DNA of 64,000 bases from Lachnospiraceae bacterium AC3007 (GTDB lineage: Bacteria > Bacillota > Clostridia > Lachnospirales > Lachnospiraceae): NCBI GenBank assembly GCA_000621405.1, contig JHYK01000011.1, forward strand, positions 59,577 to 123,576, in the 5' to 3' direction. The notes beneath the pieces are model-generated. The model was not told where the DNA came from. It searched no databases and was given only the letters and a program-made list of their open reading frames with translations. The position numbers and the translations under genes were made by a program. Every line of letters begins with the position of its first letter. Position 1 is the stretch's first letter. Shown in pieces: positions 14,885-27,477 of this stretch.

Positions 14885-16606
14885 ATGGAAAAATTGCTGG
14901 ATATCCTGGGCGGGGAGGTAAGAAAAGCTTTCAGAGAAGCCGGATATGATGATTCAAAGGTGACGGTCACCGTATCAAACAGGCCGGATCTTTGCGAGTA
15001 TCAGTGCAACGGCGCCATGGCATTGGCTAAGGAAGCGCATAAGGCCCCCTTCATGATAGCTGAAGAGGTGATAGCCAGGCTGGAGGGGTCGGAGTATTTC
15101 GATAAAACCGAATGCGTGAAGCCCGGGTTCATCAACCTTAATATCAGCAATGACTTTCTTGCATCATATCTTTCAGAGGAAGCGACGGCGGACAGATTCG
15201 GACTGGAGACAGAGAAGCAGTTAAAAGTTGTCGTTGATTACGGCGGACCTAACGTGGCGAAGCCCCTTCATATAGGCCATCTGAGGGCTGCCATCATAGG
15301 AGAGGCTGTAAAAAGGCTTTCGAAATACACAGGCAATGAGACCCTGGGCGATATACATATGGGCGACTGGGGATTGCAGATGGGACTTATCATAGCGGAA
15401 ATGCAGGCGCGCGGCATGGATCGCATGCCGACGCTCGATGAGCTTTCCGAGATCTATCCTGCCGCTTCCGAAAAGTCGAAAAATGACGAAGCATATAAGG
15501 AAAAAGCCATGGACATAACCAATATGCTCCAGCACGGCAATGAGGAATATCTGAAGATATGGCGCCACATAATGGATATTTCAGTGGCAGACCTTAAGCA
15601 GAATTATGAAAAACTGAATGTCTCTTTTGAGATATGGAAGGGTGAGGCGGACGCCGACCCGTATATAGCTCCGATGGTGGAAAAGATGAAAAAGGACGGA
15701 TATGCTTACGAGTCTCAGGGAGCGCTCGTGGTAGATGTATCCGAGGAGGGCGACGCAAAAGAGATACCGCCCTGCATGATACTGAAATCCGACGGGGCTT
15801 CGCTCTATACTACGACCGACCTTGCGACCCTTGTGCAGAGGGAGCAGGACTATGATCCCGATGCTGTGATCTATGTTGTGGATAAGAGGCAGGATCTTCA
15901 TTTCGAGCAGGTATTCCGCGCAGCGAAAAAATGCGGGATAGTGCCGGAGGAGACAAAGCTCAGCTTCCTGGGCTTCGGTACCATGAACGGAAAGGACGGC
16001 AAGCCTTTTAAGACTCGTTCCGGCGGGGTGATGAGGCTGGAGTCTTTATTGCAGGAAGTCTACGAGAAGTGCCTCGAGCGGATGAAGGAGAGCGGTGCTG
16101 ATATGCCGGAGGATGAGATCAGGGATACTGCCTCAAAGATAGCTCTCGCTGCCATAAAATACGGCGATCTTTCAAATGAAGCACGGAAGGATTATATATT
16201 TGATATTGATAAGTTCACTTCCTTTGAGGGCAACACGGGTCCATACATTCTCTATACCATGGTGCGCATAAAATCTATTTTGAGGAAGTACCGTGAGGGC
16301 GGCGGAGCATCGGATGACGCTAAGATACTGCCTCCTTCGGGTGATACGGAAAAGGCACTGATGATGACCCTTGCGGGATTTGCGCCCATGATAAGCGGAG
16401 CATGGAAGGATCTCGCGCCGCACAGGATATGCGCATATATCTATCAGACGGCGAATGATTTTAATAAATTCTACCACGAGACAAAAATACTTGCGGAGGA
16501 AGATGAAGGCAGGAAGAAAAGCTACATAGCGCTCATAACGCTGACGCTTGGGATACTTGAGGCTTCCATAGACATACTCGGCTTTGAGGCACCGGAAAAG
16601 ATGTAG
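14885..16606 (+). CDS. argS: Arginine--tRNA ligase
   Basis: Class I aminoacyl-tRNA synthetase charging tRNA-Arg (573 aa, normal length). It has the N-terminal additional domain, the HIGH motif in 'PLHIGHLRAAIIGEAVKR', the catalytic-loop 'FKTRSGG' in place of KMSK, and a C-terminal anticodon-binding helix bundle ending 'ILGFEAPEKM'. The ribosome site is GGAAAGGGAAG. One base after its stop is the start of a membrane glycosyltransferase gene, so the two may share a transcript. Confidence 0.95.
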   Translation: MEKLLDILGGEVRKAFREAGYDDSKVTVTVSNRPDLCEYQCNGAMALAKEAHKAPFMIAEEVIARLEGSEYFDKTECVKPGFINLNISNDFLASYLSEEATADRFGLETEKQLKVVVDYGGPNVAKPLHIGHLRAAIIGEAVKRLSKYTGNETLGDIHMGDWGLQMGLIIAEMQARGMDRMPTLDELSEIYPAASEKSKNDEAYKEKAMDITNMLQHGNEEYLKIWRHIMDISVADLKQNYEKLNVSFEIWKGEADADPYIAPMVEKMKKDGYAYESQGALVVDVSEEGDAKEIPPCMILKSDGASLYTTTDLATLVQREQDYDPDAVIYVVDKRQDLHFEQVFRAAKKCGIVPEETKLSFLGFGTMNGKDGKPFKTRSGGVMRLESLLQEVYEKCLERMKESGADMPEDEIRDTASKIALAAIKYGDLSNEARKDYIFDIDKFTSFEGNTGPYILYTMVRIKSILRKYREGGGASDDAKILPPSGDTEKALMMTLAGFAPMISGAWKDLAPHRICAYIYQTANDFNKFYHETKILAEEDEGRKKSYIALITLTLGILEASIDILGFEAPEKM

Positions 16607-16607
16607 T

Positions 16608-17960
16608 ATGGAGAAGGATGCGAAAAAAGAAAAGAGAATAAAACTTCTCATCATCCTGACCGGCATCGCGTCGGCACTGCTGAGGCTTTATTACATTTAT
16701 TACACGCCCACATGGCGGAGACAGCATGACGTGATAGCCTTCGGGGCGGACGAGGGGCAGGCCGCGTTCATCGAATATTTTCATCAGGGACATCTGCTAC
16801 TGGACTTTGACCCGAGGGAGAAATGGGGCTTCTTCCAGCCGCCGCTCCATCATATGCTTTCCGCGGCCTGGATACATGCTCAGGAGCTTTTGGGGATAGC
16901 CTATGATAATGCATGTGAGCATGTGCAGGTATTGACGCTCATCTACAGCCTTATCACTCTGTTTTTCGCATATCTGATATTTAAGTATGTGGGACTTCGC
17001 GGCGAGGCGCTTCTTATTTCCTTTGCGATATCCGCAGTACATCCCGCTTTTATCCTGATGTCGGGTTCGGTCAATAACGACATGCTGGCCATTCTTTTCA
17101 CTGTGATCACTGTCTATCTCGGATTGAGGTGGAATGACGACCCGTCCTGGATGAATACGGTCTTTATGGCATTGGCCCTGGGACTGGGTATGATGACAAA
17201 GATATCTTCGGGTTTCATAGCCCCTGCGATAGCCCTTCTTTTCGTGGTAAGATTCATCAGGGGAGGCATGGAAAACTTCGCGAAAAATATGACGAAGATA
17301 GTCGTATTCTGTTTTATCAGCGCTCCCCTTGCTCTCTGGTCTCCCATAAGGAACTATATAAAATTCGGAGTGCCTTTAAGCTATACTCCGGAGGTGGGCG
17401 AAGTCATCGATGCCTCGATCTTCTCCCGGATATTTGATATAAGATGCAGCATTCCGTATATATCAAGGATAAGTAACGGCGATGCGTATGATGAATATAA
17501 TATGTTCCTCGGGATGATGAAGACGTCGTTTTTCGGGGACGAGAATTTTGCGCATGCGATATCGGAGGCGGGGCACAGCGGAGCGGGCGCGCTTTATATG
17601 ACTCTTTTCGGCTGGGCGCTTTTCCTGTCGGGAACATTACTTGCTGTTCTCTGCTTATATTGCTTTGTAAGGATGATCGCTTCGAAAAAGTTCATCCCGG
17701 CTCTTTCGACAAGGGCGTATCTTGCCGTCCTGTATGCTTTTTCTCTTTTGATGTATGTAAGTTTTATGATAAAGGCGCCCTATTCAAGTTCGATGGATTT
17801 CAGGTATGTGCTGTATCTTCTGCCCGTGCAGGCTATGGGAGCGGGACTTTATGCAGGAGACGAAAACTGCAGGGTATCTGAAAGAAGGATAATATTTGCT
17901 TTGACGGGTGTATTCATCTTATCGACATGCGCGGTCTATCTGATGCTCGGCAGGGCATAA
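16608..17960 (+). CDS. GT39-like polytopic membrane glycosyltransferase
   Basis: A 450-residue membrane protein with about ten helices, resembling the glycosyltransferase 39 / PMT and ArnT superfamily. The first extracytoplasmic loop carries acidic 'FGADEGQ' and then 'GFFQPPLHHMLSA', the arrangement used by these enzymes for catalysis and polyprenyl-phosphate sugar binding. 'MSGSVNNDMLAILF' is also typical. It would transfer a sugar from a lipid carrier to an acceptor at the outer face. The ATG at 16608 follows the argS stop by one base. The acceptor and sugar are unknown. Confidence 0.8.
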   Translation: MEKDAKKEKRIKLLIILTGIASALLRLYYIYYTPTWRRQHDVIAFGADEGQAAFIEYFHQGHLLLDFDPREKWGFFQPPLHHMLSAAWIHAQELLGIAYDNACEHVQVLTLIYSLITLFFAYLIFKYVGLRGEALLISFAISAVHPAFILMSGSVNNDMLAILFTVITVYLGLRWNDDPSWMNTVFMALALGLGMMTKISSGFIAPAIALLFVVRFIRGGMENFAKNMTKIVVFCFISAPLALWSPIRNYIKFGVPLSYTPEVGEVIDASIFSRIFDIRCSIPYISRISNGDAYDEYNMFLGMMKTSFFGDENFAHAISEAGHSGAGALYMTLFGWALFLSGTLLAVLCLYCFVRMIASKKFIPALSTRAYLAVLYAFSLLMYVSFMIKAPYSSSMDFRYVLYLLPVQAMGAGLYAGDENCRVSERRIIFALTGVFILSTCAVYLMLGRA

Positions 17961-18013
17961 GAGACGGAGGGCGTTTTGTGCGCGTATCGCGCGGTGCAGG
18001 AATCCTTTGTGTG

Positions 18014-18022
18014 TGGTAAAAT
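18014..18022 (+). promoter_or_regulatory. Extended -10 promoter candidate for the nucleotide-sugar dehydrogenase
   Basis: TGG-TAAAAT at 18014-18022, 68 bases before the start codon, with no convincing -35 box. Confidence 0.4.
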
Positions 18023-18089
18023 AGTTATCGGTTTATGATCCGGTCCGGCCGGGAGGCCCTGCCTTAAGGAGAAGGAGTCCGAAAAAGAT

Positions 18090-19412
18090 ATGTCGCTGTA
18101 TGAGGATATAAAGAACAGAAAAGAGAAGCTCGCCGTGGTGGGCCTCGGATATGTGGGGATGCCGATCGCAGTTGAATTTGCAAAAAAGATTGATGTCATT
18201 GGCTTTGATATCGATCACTCAAAGATAGAGCAGTACAGGTCGGGAAAAGATCTTACGAATGAGGTCGGAGACGAGGCCATATCAAAGAGCACGGTCTTAT
18301 TTACAAGCGATGAGGATAAGCTGAAGGAAGTAAAGTTCTTCATCGTAGCCGTACCGACTCCGGTGAATACGGACCATACGCCGGATCTCTCTCCGGTAGA
18401 GGGCGCGAGCGTCGTGGTGGGGCGCAATCTTTCGCAGGGATCGGTGGTCGTCTTTGAGTCGACCGTATATCCCGGTGTCACTGAGGATGTGTGCATCCCG
18501 ATCCTTGAAAGGAGTTCCGGGCTTAAGTGCGGTACTGATTTCAAGGTCGGTTATTCTCCCGAGAGGATCAATCCCGGGGACAGGGTCCATACCCTGAAGA
18601 ATATAAGGAAGATCGTATCCGGAATGGACAGTGAGTGCCTTGAGGATATTAAGAATGTGTATGATCTTGTGATAGAGGCCGGGACGTATCCCGTCTCATC
18701 CATCAAGACTGCCGAAGCGATCAAGGTCGTGGAGAACAGTCAGAGAGATATCAATATCGCGTTCATGAATGAGCTTGCGATGGTATTCGACCGGATGGGC
18801 ATAGACACCGGCGAGGTCGTGGAGGGCATGAACACGAAGTGGAATGCTCTGGGTTTCAGACCGGGTCTTGTCGGAGGCCACTGTATCGGTGTGGATCCGT
18901 ATTACTTTACATATGAGGCTGAAAAGCTCGGATACCACAGCCAGATAATCTTAAGCGGACGGATGGTCAATGACGGCATGGGAGCCTATGTCGCGGACGC
19001 TGCCTTAAAAGAGATGATCGAAGCAGGGCAGGCGCCGAAGAAGTCAAAGGTTGTCATCCTCGGGCTGACCTTCAAGGAGAATTGTCCGGATATCAGGAAC
19101 AGCAAGGTATATGACATCATCAGGAGACTGAATGAATACGGTATCACTCCCGAGGTCACGGACCCGTGGGCCGGCGAAGAGGAGACCATGAGCGTGTACG
19201 GTATCCGGCTTAAGGAGCTTACATCCATAAAGAACGCGGACTGCGTGATAGTGGCGGTAGCTCATGATGACTTCAGAGAGCTTGGGCTGGCAGGCATAAA
19301 GAGTCTGTACAGGAGCGACGAGCCGGACGACAGAAAGGTCCTGATAGACGTGAAGGGACTGTTCGATATCGCAAGCCTTAACGAGTCGGGCCTTAAGTGG
19401 TGGAGACTTTGA
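18090..19412 (+). CDS. Nucleotide sugar dehydrogenase (UDP-HexNAc 6-dehydrogenase, TviB/WbpA type)
   Basis: Oxidises C6 of a UDP-sugar to the uronic acid with two NAD+ (440 aa). It has an N-terminal Rossmann fold 'AVVGLGYVGMPIAVEFAKK', 'VPTPVNTDHTPDLSPVEGAS', and catalytic cysteine in 'GGHCIGVDPYY'. The C-terminal domain has 'LGLTFKENCPDIRNSKV'. The 'GGHCIGVDPYYFTYEAEKLG' signature is closer to UDP-GlcNAc/GalNAc dehydrogenases (TviB, WbpA) than to UDP-glucose dehydrogenase, but exact substrate cannot be fixed. It likely feeds surface polysaccharide, in line with the gmd and glycosyltransferase genes nearby. The atp promoter overlaps its last codons. Confidence 0.88.
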   Translation: MSLYEDIKNRKEKLAVVGLGYVGMPIAVEFAKKIDVIGFDIDHSKIEQYRSGKDLTNEVGDEAISKSTVLFTSDEDKLKEVKFFIVAVPTPVNTDHTPDLSPVEGASVVVGRNLSQGSVVVFESTVYPGVTEDVCIPILERSSGLKCGTDFKVGYSPERINPGDRVHTLKNIRKIVSGMDSECLEDIKNVYDLVIEAGTYPVSSIKTAEAIKVVENSQRDINIAFMNELAMVFDRMGIDTGEVVEGMNTKWNALGFRPGLVGGHCIGVDPYYFTYEAEKLGYHSQIILSGRMVNDGMGAYVADAALKEMIEAGQAPKKSKVVILGLTFKENCPDIRNSKVYDIIRRLNEYGITPEVTDPWAGEEETMSVYGIRLKELTSIKNADCVIVAVAHDDFRELGLAGIKSLYRSDEPDDRKVLIDVKGLFDIASLNESGLKWWRL

Positions 19413-19436
19413 CATTACGTATGGAAAGTGTACAAT
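19409..19436 (+). promoter_or_regulatory. Promoter of the ATP synthase operon
   Basis: TTGACA (19409-19414) overlapping the stop codon of the dehydrogenase gene, a 16-bp spacer, and TACAAT (19431-19436). It is 53 bases before atpB. Confidence 0.72.
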
Positions 19437-19488
19437 TATTTTATGTTGTTTCTACTGAACGCAGACTACAGGCGGGGCAGGATTTGAT

Positions 19489-20172
19489 ATGGAACTTGCA
19501 GAAGAGCTTACAGCGGAATTAGAGATACCTACGGCGTTCACTATCCCGATAGCAGGCGGGATCGCCATCAATCAAACAGTGGTGATCACCTGGTGCATCA
19601 TCGCTTTTCTTTTTATCCTCATCCTTTTTCTCACCAGAGGATTTGTGACACAGAACCCGGGCAAAAGACAGGCTCTCGTGGAATCCTTCGTGGTGTGGAT
19701 GCAGGATCTCATCGGCAGCAACATGAATGAAAAGGGAAAGAAATACGTTCCTTTTCTCTGCGGCATGCTTCTCTTTCTCGGAGTGTCCAACATCATAGGA
19801 ATATTTAATATAGCGCCTCCGACAAAGGATCTAAGGACTACTGTGGCGCTGGCGCTTATGAGCATAGTGCTCGTGCAGATAGCCGCTATCCGTGAGAAAA
19901 AAGTCGGCGGCTGGCTCAAGGGCTTTGCTCATCCCATAGCCGTCATGCTCCCGATGAACATACTCGAGCTTTTCATCAAGCCGCTGTCATTATGCATGCG
20001 ACTGTTCGGTAATATATTCGCGGCGTTCGTTATCATGGAACTTGTGAAGATGGTGGTGCCCGTGGTACTTCCCGCGGCGCTCTGCCTGTATTTTGATCTG
20101 TTTGACGGACTGCTGCAGGCATATGTTTTTGTATTTCTTACATCACTGTATATCAATGAGGCTGTGGAGTAG
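19489..20172 (+). CDS. atpB: ATP synthase F0 subunit a
   Basis: Stator membrane subunit (227 aa) forming the ion half-channels against the c-ring. It has five or six hydrophobic helices. The essential arginine lies in 'LCMRLFGNIFAAFVIMELVK', and the last helix has 'LLQAYVFVFLTSLYINEAVE'. It is first in an operon with order a, c, b, (delta)alpha, gamma, beta, epsilon. There is no atpI upstream. The ribosome site is weak (GGGGCAGG). Confidence 0.95.
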   Translation: MELAEELTAELEIPTAFTIPIAGGIAINQTVVITWCIIAFLFILILFLTRGFVTQNPGKRQALVESFVVWMQDLIGSNMNEKGKKYVPFLCGMLLFLGVSNIIGIFNIAPPTKDLRTTVALALMSIVLVQIAAIREKKVGGWLKGFAHPIAVMLPMNILELFIKPLSLCMRLFGNIFAAFVIMELVKMVVPVVLPAALCLYFDLFDGLLQAYVFVFLTSLYINEAVE

Positions 20173-20211
20173 CTTTCACGGCGGACTACATCTCAAGAAG
20201 GGAGAGAAGAC

Positions 20212-20424
20212 ATGGTAGCATTAGGAGCGGCAATAGCCGCATTGACAGGCATCGGAGCCGGCATCGGTATCGGATTGGCTACAGCAAAAGCTGTCGACGC
20301 AGTCGCCCGCCAGCCGGAGGCGCACAGCAAGATAATGACGCTGCTGCTTTTGGGATGCGCCCTTGCAGAGGCAACGGCTATCTACGGACTGCTCGTTGCG
20401 ATACTTATCATTTTCGTGAAGTGA
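20212..20424 (+). CDS. atpE: ATP synthase F0 subunit c
   Basis: Proteolipid of the rotor ring (70 aa), two helices with a polar loop 'ARQPEA'. The ion-binding carboxylate is Glu in '[12 protein letters not shown]'. At the positions that in Na+-type rings hold Gln (first helix) and Ser (after Glu), this protein has Ile and Ala, so proton coupling is predicted. A GGGAGAGAAG ribosome site precedes it. Confidence 0.95.
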   Translation: MVALGAAIAALTGIGAGIGIGLATAKAVDAVARQPEAHSKIMTLLLLGCALAEATAIYGLLVAILIIFVK

Positions 20425-20441
20425 TGCGGGAGGATGGATAA

Positions 20442-20938
20442 TTGCTGAGTTTTGATCTCGTTAATTTCATATGCATGATCATAAATATCCTGATACTGAT
20501 CTTCATAGCAAAGAAGTTTCTTTTCGGCAGGGTCAATGACATCATCGCGAAGCGCCAGGAAGAGGTGAACGACAAATACGCCACCGCCGACAGGGCGATA
20601 GAGGAAGCACAGAACAGCAAGCGCGAGTATGAGACCCAGCTTGCCGAGTTCCGAAAGGAATCTGACGAGAGGCTTGAGAACGCCAGGAAAGAGGCTGAAT
20701 CAAAGAAGGCCGGGATCCTTGAAAAGGCTCAGGCCGAGGCCGATGATATCGTGCATGCAGCCCAGACCGAGGCTGATCATATCAGGAACATCGCCGGTAT
20801 AGACCGCGATAAGGAAGTAGAGGAGCTGGTCTTCGATGTGGCGACGCGTCTTGCTGGACATGCCATCAATGAGGAGGCAAGCAGCGAGCTCTACGACAAG
20901 TTCCTGTCACAGGCTACCAACTCCGGCTCAGGGAAAGA

Positions 20939-20942
<4 letters not shown>
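20442..20942 (+). CDS. atpF: ATP synthase F0 subunit b
   Basis: Peripheral stalk subunit (166 aa): one N-terminal membrane helix ('FICMIINILILIFIAKKFLF') followed by a long charged coiled coil. It starts with TTG at 20442 after GGGAGGATGG. Its stop overlaps the start of the delta-alpha fusion gene (ATGA). The length is normal, so no part of delta is fused to b, unlike the mycobacterial b-delta protein. Confidence 0.92.
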
Positions 20943-22708
<1,766 letters not shown>

Positions 22709-22717
22709 ATCCGCGAT

Positions 22718-23605
22718 ATGGCCCAGCTAAAGGAGATCCGTGATAGGATAAACAGCATAGAGGGTACCCAGAAGATAACCGGCGCGATGTATATGATAGC
22801 GACCACGAAGCTTCGTCATGCCAGAAAGAGCCGGGATGACAATGCGGTCTACTTCAGCGCATTGAAAAACCTGATGGAGCGGCTCTTAAGGCATCTTCCC
22901 GAATCCGATCATCCTTACCTGAGGGTATCTGACCGCAGCAGGGAAGACCGGCGGCACGGATATCTCATGATCACCGCCGATAAAGGGCTTGCGGGCGCAT
23001 ACAATCAGAACATCATCAAGGAGACCCAGAATCTCATGGCCGAGCAGGGCGGAAGGTCAGTCATGTTCGTGGTCGGCGAGACAGGAAGGAGATTCTGCAG
23101 GACGCGCAATATCCCCATAGATGAGGAATTTCTTTTTTCATCCGAGAATCCTTCCCATGAGACGGGAAGAGAGATAAGCACTTATCTCATCGATCTCTTC
23201 CAGGCGCATGAGATCGATGATCTGCATATCATATATACCGCGATGAAATCCGCGATGGAAGCCGAGGTCAGGGTCAGACAGCTGCTCCCGCTCGTGTCGG
23301 CCATAGAGGCGGAGATCGGTAAGGAGATCCCCAGAGACATATACAATGAGGAATTCATCTTCTGGCCGACTCCGGATGAAGTCATCAATGCGGTAGTGCC
23401 GAATTACATGAACGGATATATATACAGTACGCTCATAGAAAGTTACTGTGCCGAGCAGAACTCCAGGATGCTTGCCATGCAGACGGCATCGGATGCTGCA
23501 TCTTCGATGATCAGGGATCTGAGCGTGAAATACAACCGCGCCCGCCAGGGTGTGATAACACAGGAGATAACAGAGGTTTCCGCTGGAGCCGAGGCTTTGG
23601 AATAA
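22718..23605 (+). CDS. atpG: ATP synthase F1 subunit gamma
   Basis: Central rotor shaft (295 aa). The N-terminal helix 'LKEIRDRINSIEGTQKITGA' and the C-terminal helix 'MQTASDAASSMIRDLSVKYN' are the conserved coiled-coil ends; the middle Rossmann-like part has 'MITADKGLAGAYNQNI'. The start lies nine bases after the alpha stop with no clear ribosome site, suggesting translational coupling. Confidence 0.95.
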   Translation: MAQLKEIRDRINSIEGTQKITGAMYMIATTKLRHARKSRDDNAVYFSALKNLMERLLRHLPESDHPYLRVSDRSREDRRHGYLMITADKGLAGAYNQNIIKETQNLMAEQGGRSVMFVVGETGRRFCRTRNIPIDEEFLFSSENPSHETGREISTYLIDLFQAHEIDDLHIIYTAMKSAMEAEVRVRQLLPLVSAIEAEIGKEIPRDIYNEEFIFWPTPDEVINAVVPNYMNGYIYSTLIESYCAEQNSRMLAMQTASDAASSMIRDLSVKYNRARQGVITQEITEVSAGAEALE

Positions 23606-25422
<1,817 letters not shown>

Positions 25423-25424
25423 GG

Positions 25425-26231
25425 ATGGAGTCATACGTTAAGCTTAAGGATATACCTTATCATTTCGGACTGAACAAGGGAGACTCTGTCTGGATAGCAT
25501 CCGACGTCAAGCAGCTCCTTTATACATGCATTGAAAACGGTGATGACACCGATCTTAATCTTCTCATTGATACCGTCAAGGATATAGTTGGGGAACACGG
25601 CACTATCCTCATACCCACCTTCAACTGGGATTTCTGCAAGGGGAAGACCTTTGACATCAGGAAGAGTCCTTCACAGACAGGTTCCATAGGCAAAGTTGCA
25701 TTAAAAAGGGATGACTTTAAAAGAACGCGTCACCCGATCTATTCTTTTGCCGTCTGGGGAGAGGGAGCAGAGGAACTCGTGTCGATGGACAACAGATCCT
25801 CATTCGGGAGCAACAGCCCCTTTTCGTGGTGCAGGGAACATGATACGAAGAACGTCTTCATAGACGTGGAGTGTCAGCACAGCTATACCTTCGTGCATTA
25901 TGTGGAAGAGATGATAGGCGTCCCGTACAGGTACCTTAAGAATTTTACCGCGGGTTACATAGACGAGGACGGCAATGAGAGCGTAAGGAGCTACTGCATG
26001 CATGTGCGTGACCTCTCCGCCGATATATTCGTCACCATCTATCCCTATGAGGAAGATTTCATAAAAGCCGGCGCATCCATACGATACGAGGTTAACGACA
26101 TCCCCATGAAGACCATCTCCATGGGAAAGACCTATGACATAATCGCGGATGATGTCAGGTATCATAAGAGCAGCAAACTCTGCGAGTATTCTCTTTTGCC
26201 ATACTCTGATGCAAAAGATGCGACCCGGTGA
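25425..26231 (+). CDS. AAC(3)-family (YokD-like) N-acetyltransferase
   Basis: A 268-residue protein of the aminoglycoside 3-N-acetyltransferase fold. Recognisable parts are 'GEHGTILIPTFNWDFCKG', 'SQTGSIGKVALK', 'RTRHPIYSFAVWG' and 'SSFGSNSPFSWC'. Chromosomal members of this family often acetylate amino sugars in surface polysaccharide synthesis rather than antibiotics; the neighbouring gmd and UDP-sugar dehydrogenase genes favour that, but this is inference. It starts two bases after atpC, and its stop lies within a terminator hairpin. Confidence 0.8.
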   Translation: MESYVKLKDIPYHFGLNKGDSVWIASDVKQLLYTCIENGDDTDLNLLIDTVKDIVGEHGTILIPTFNWDFCKGKTFDIRKSPSQTGSIGKVALKRDDFKRTRHPIYSFAVWGEGAEELVSMDNRSSFGSNSPFSWCREHDTKNVFIDVECQHSYTFVHYVEEMIGVPYRYLKNFTAGYIDEDGNESVRSYCMHVRDLSADIFVTIYPYEEDFIKAGASIRYEVNDIPMKTISMGKTYDIIADDVRYHKSSKLCEYSLLPYSDAKDATR

Positions 26232-26252
26232 GTTTTTGGCCGGGGCATTTTT
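26218..26252 (+). terminator. Terminator of the atp transcript
   Basis: Stem ATGC-(GA bulge)-CCCGG pairing with CCGGG-GCAT, followed by five Ts, overlapping the end of the AAC(3)-like gene. Confidence 0.65.
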
Positions 26253-26253
26253 A

Positions 26254-26262
26254 TGGTATAAT
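26254..26262 (+). promoter_or_regulatory. Extended -10 promoter for gmd
   Basis: TGG-TATAAT (perfect -10 with extended TG) 61 bases before the gmd start. The -35 is poor. Confidence 0.6.
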
Positions 26263-26323
26263 CTTGCAATGTGATCATAGTGCCGGAATGCGCTGATAAT
26301 GCGGCTTCCGGGTGAGGAGGAAT

Positions 26324-27412
26324 ATGAAGAAAGCGTTAATTACAGGTGTCACGGGACAGGATGGGTCATATCTTTCAGAATTTCTGCTGGATAAGGGATA
26401 TGATGTTCACGGGGTCATAAGGAGATCTTCGGTTGATTTCAGAGAAAGGATAGCTCATCTGGAAGGCAAGGAACATTTCCACCTTCATTACGGGGATGTA
26501 TCTGATTCCATGAGCATGCTCCAGGTCGTGGGCAATGTGAAGCCGGATGAGATATATAATCTTGCGGCCCAGTCCCATGTGCAGGTGTCGTTTGATGTGC
26601 CGGAGTTCACTGCAGATGTAGATGCGGTAGGCGTGGTAAGGATACTGGAGGCTGTAAGACAGTGCGATCTGGAGAAGACCTGCAGGATATATCAGGCATC
26701 CACATCCGAGCTCTACGGCAAGGTGGAAGAGGTACCTCAGAGCGAGACAACTCATTTCCATCCCTACAGTCCCTATGCTGTGGCCAAACTCTACGGATAC
26801 TGGATAATAAAGGAGTACAGAGAAGCATACGATATGTTCTGCTGCTCGGGCATACTCTTTAACCATGAATCGGAAAGAAGAGGAGAGACCTTCGTCACAA
26901 GGAAGATCACTCTTGCGGCATCCAGGATAGCTCAGGGCAAGCAGGAGAAGCTCTATCTCGGCAATCTTTCATCTCTTCGCGACTGGGGATATGCAAGGGA
27001 CTATGTGGAGTGCATGTGGCTGATACTGCAGCATGACAAGCCGGAGGATTTCGTGATAGCAACCGGCGTGCAGCATTCAGTCAGGGATTTTGCAAAGCTT
27101 GCCTTCCACTATGCAGGCATCGAAGTTGAGTTCAGAGGAGAGGGCATAGACGAAAAGGGTTATGACCTTGCTACAGGCAAGGCTGTGATAGAGGTCTCAC
27201 CTGATTTCTACCGCCCCACAGATGTCGTGAATCTTCTTGGCGATCCCACGAAGGCAAAGACAGAGCTCGGCTGGGATCCTTCAAAGACTCCCTTTGAGGA
27301 GCTCGTGAAGATCATGGTCGATCATGACATGCAGAAGGTCGCAGTCGAGCGGGCCGGAGAGCATGTGAAGCAGAATCTTGAGGAATACCTTGAGAAGGGT
27401 ATCATCAAGTAA
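26324..27412 (+). CDS. gmd: GDP-mannose 4,6-dehydratase
   Basis: Converts GDP-D-mannose to GDP-4-keto-6-deoxy-D-mannose, precursor of GDP-fucose, rhamnose or related sugars (362 aa). It is an extended short-chain dehydrogenase: NADP-binding '[20 protein letters not shown]' with the characteristic 'GVIRRSS', catalytic Ser/Thr in '[10 protein letters not shown]', and Tyr-x3-Lys in '[13 protein letters not shown]'. '[17 protein letters not shown]' is a hallmark of Gmd. The ATG at 26324 follows GGTGAGGAGG. No reductase or epimerase (fcl) follows in the window, so the end product is open. Confidence 0.94.
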   Translation: MKKALITGVTGQDGSYLSEFLLDKGYDVHGVIRRSSVDFRERIAHLEGKEHFHLHYGDVSDSMSMLQVVGNVKPDEIYNLAAQSHVQVSFDVPEFTADVDAVGVVRILEAVRQCDLEKTCRIYQASTSELYGKVEEVPQSETTHFHPYSPYAVAKLYGYWIIKEYREAYDMFCCSGILFNHESERRGETFVTRKITLAASRIAQGKQEKLYLGNLSSLRDWGYARDYVECMWLILQHDKPEDFVIATGVQHSVRDFAKLAFHYAGIEVEFRGEGIDEKGYDLATGKAVIEVSPDFYRPTDVVNLLGDPTKAKTELGWDPSKTPFEELVKIMVDHDMQKVAVERAGEHVKQNLEEYLEKGIIK

Positions 27413-27477
27413 GCAGGTGGATTAAGGGTTTAGATGTTTTAAGTGTTTTAAGTGGTTTATTGGTTTCGGGAGGAAGC

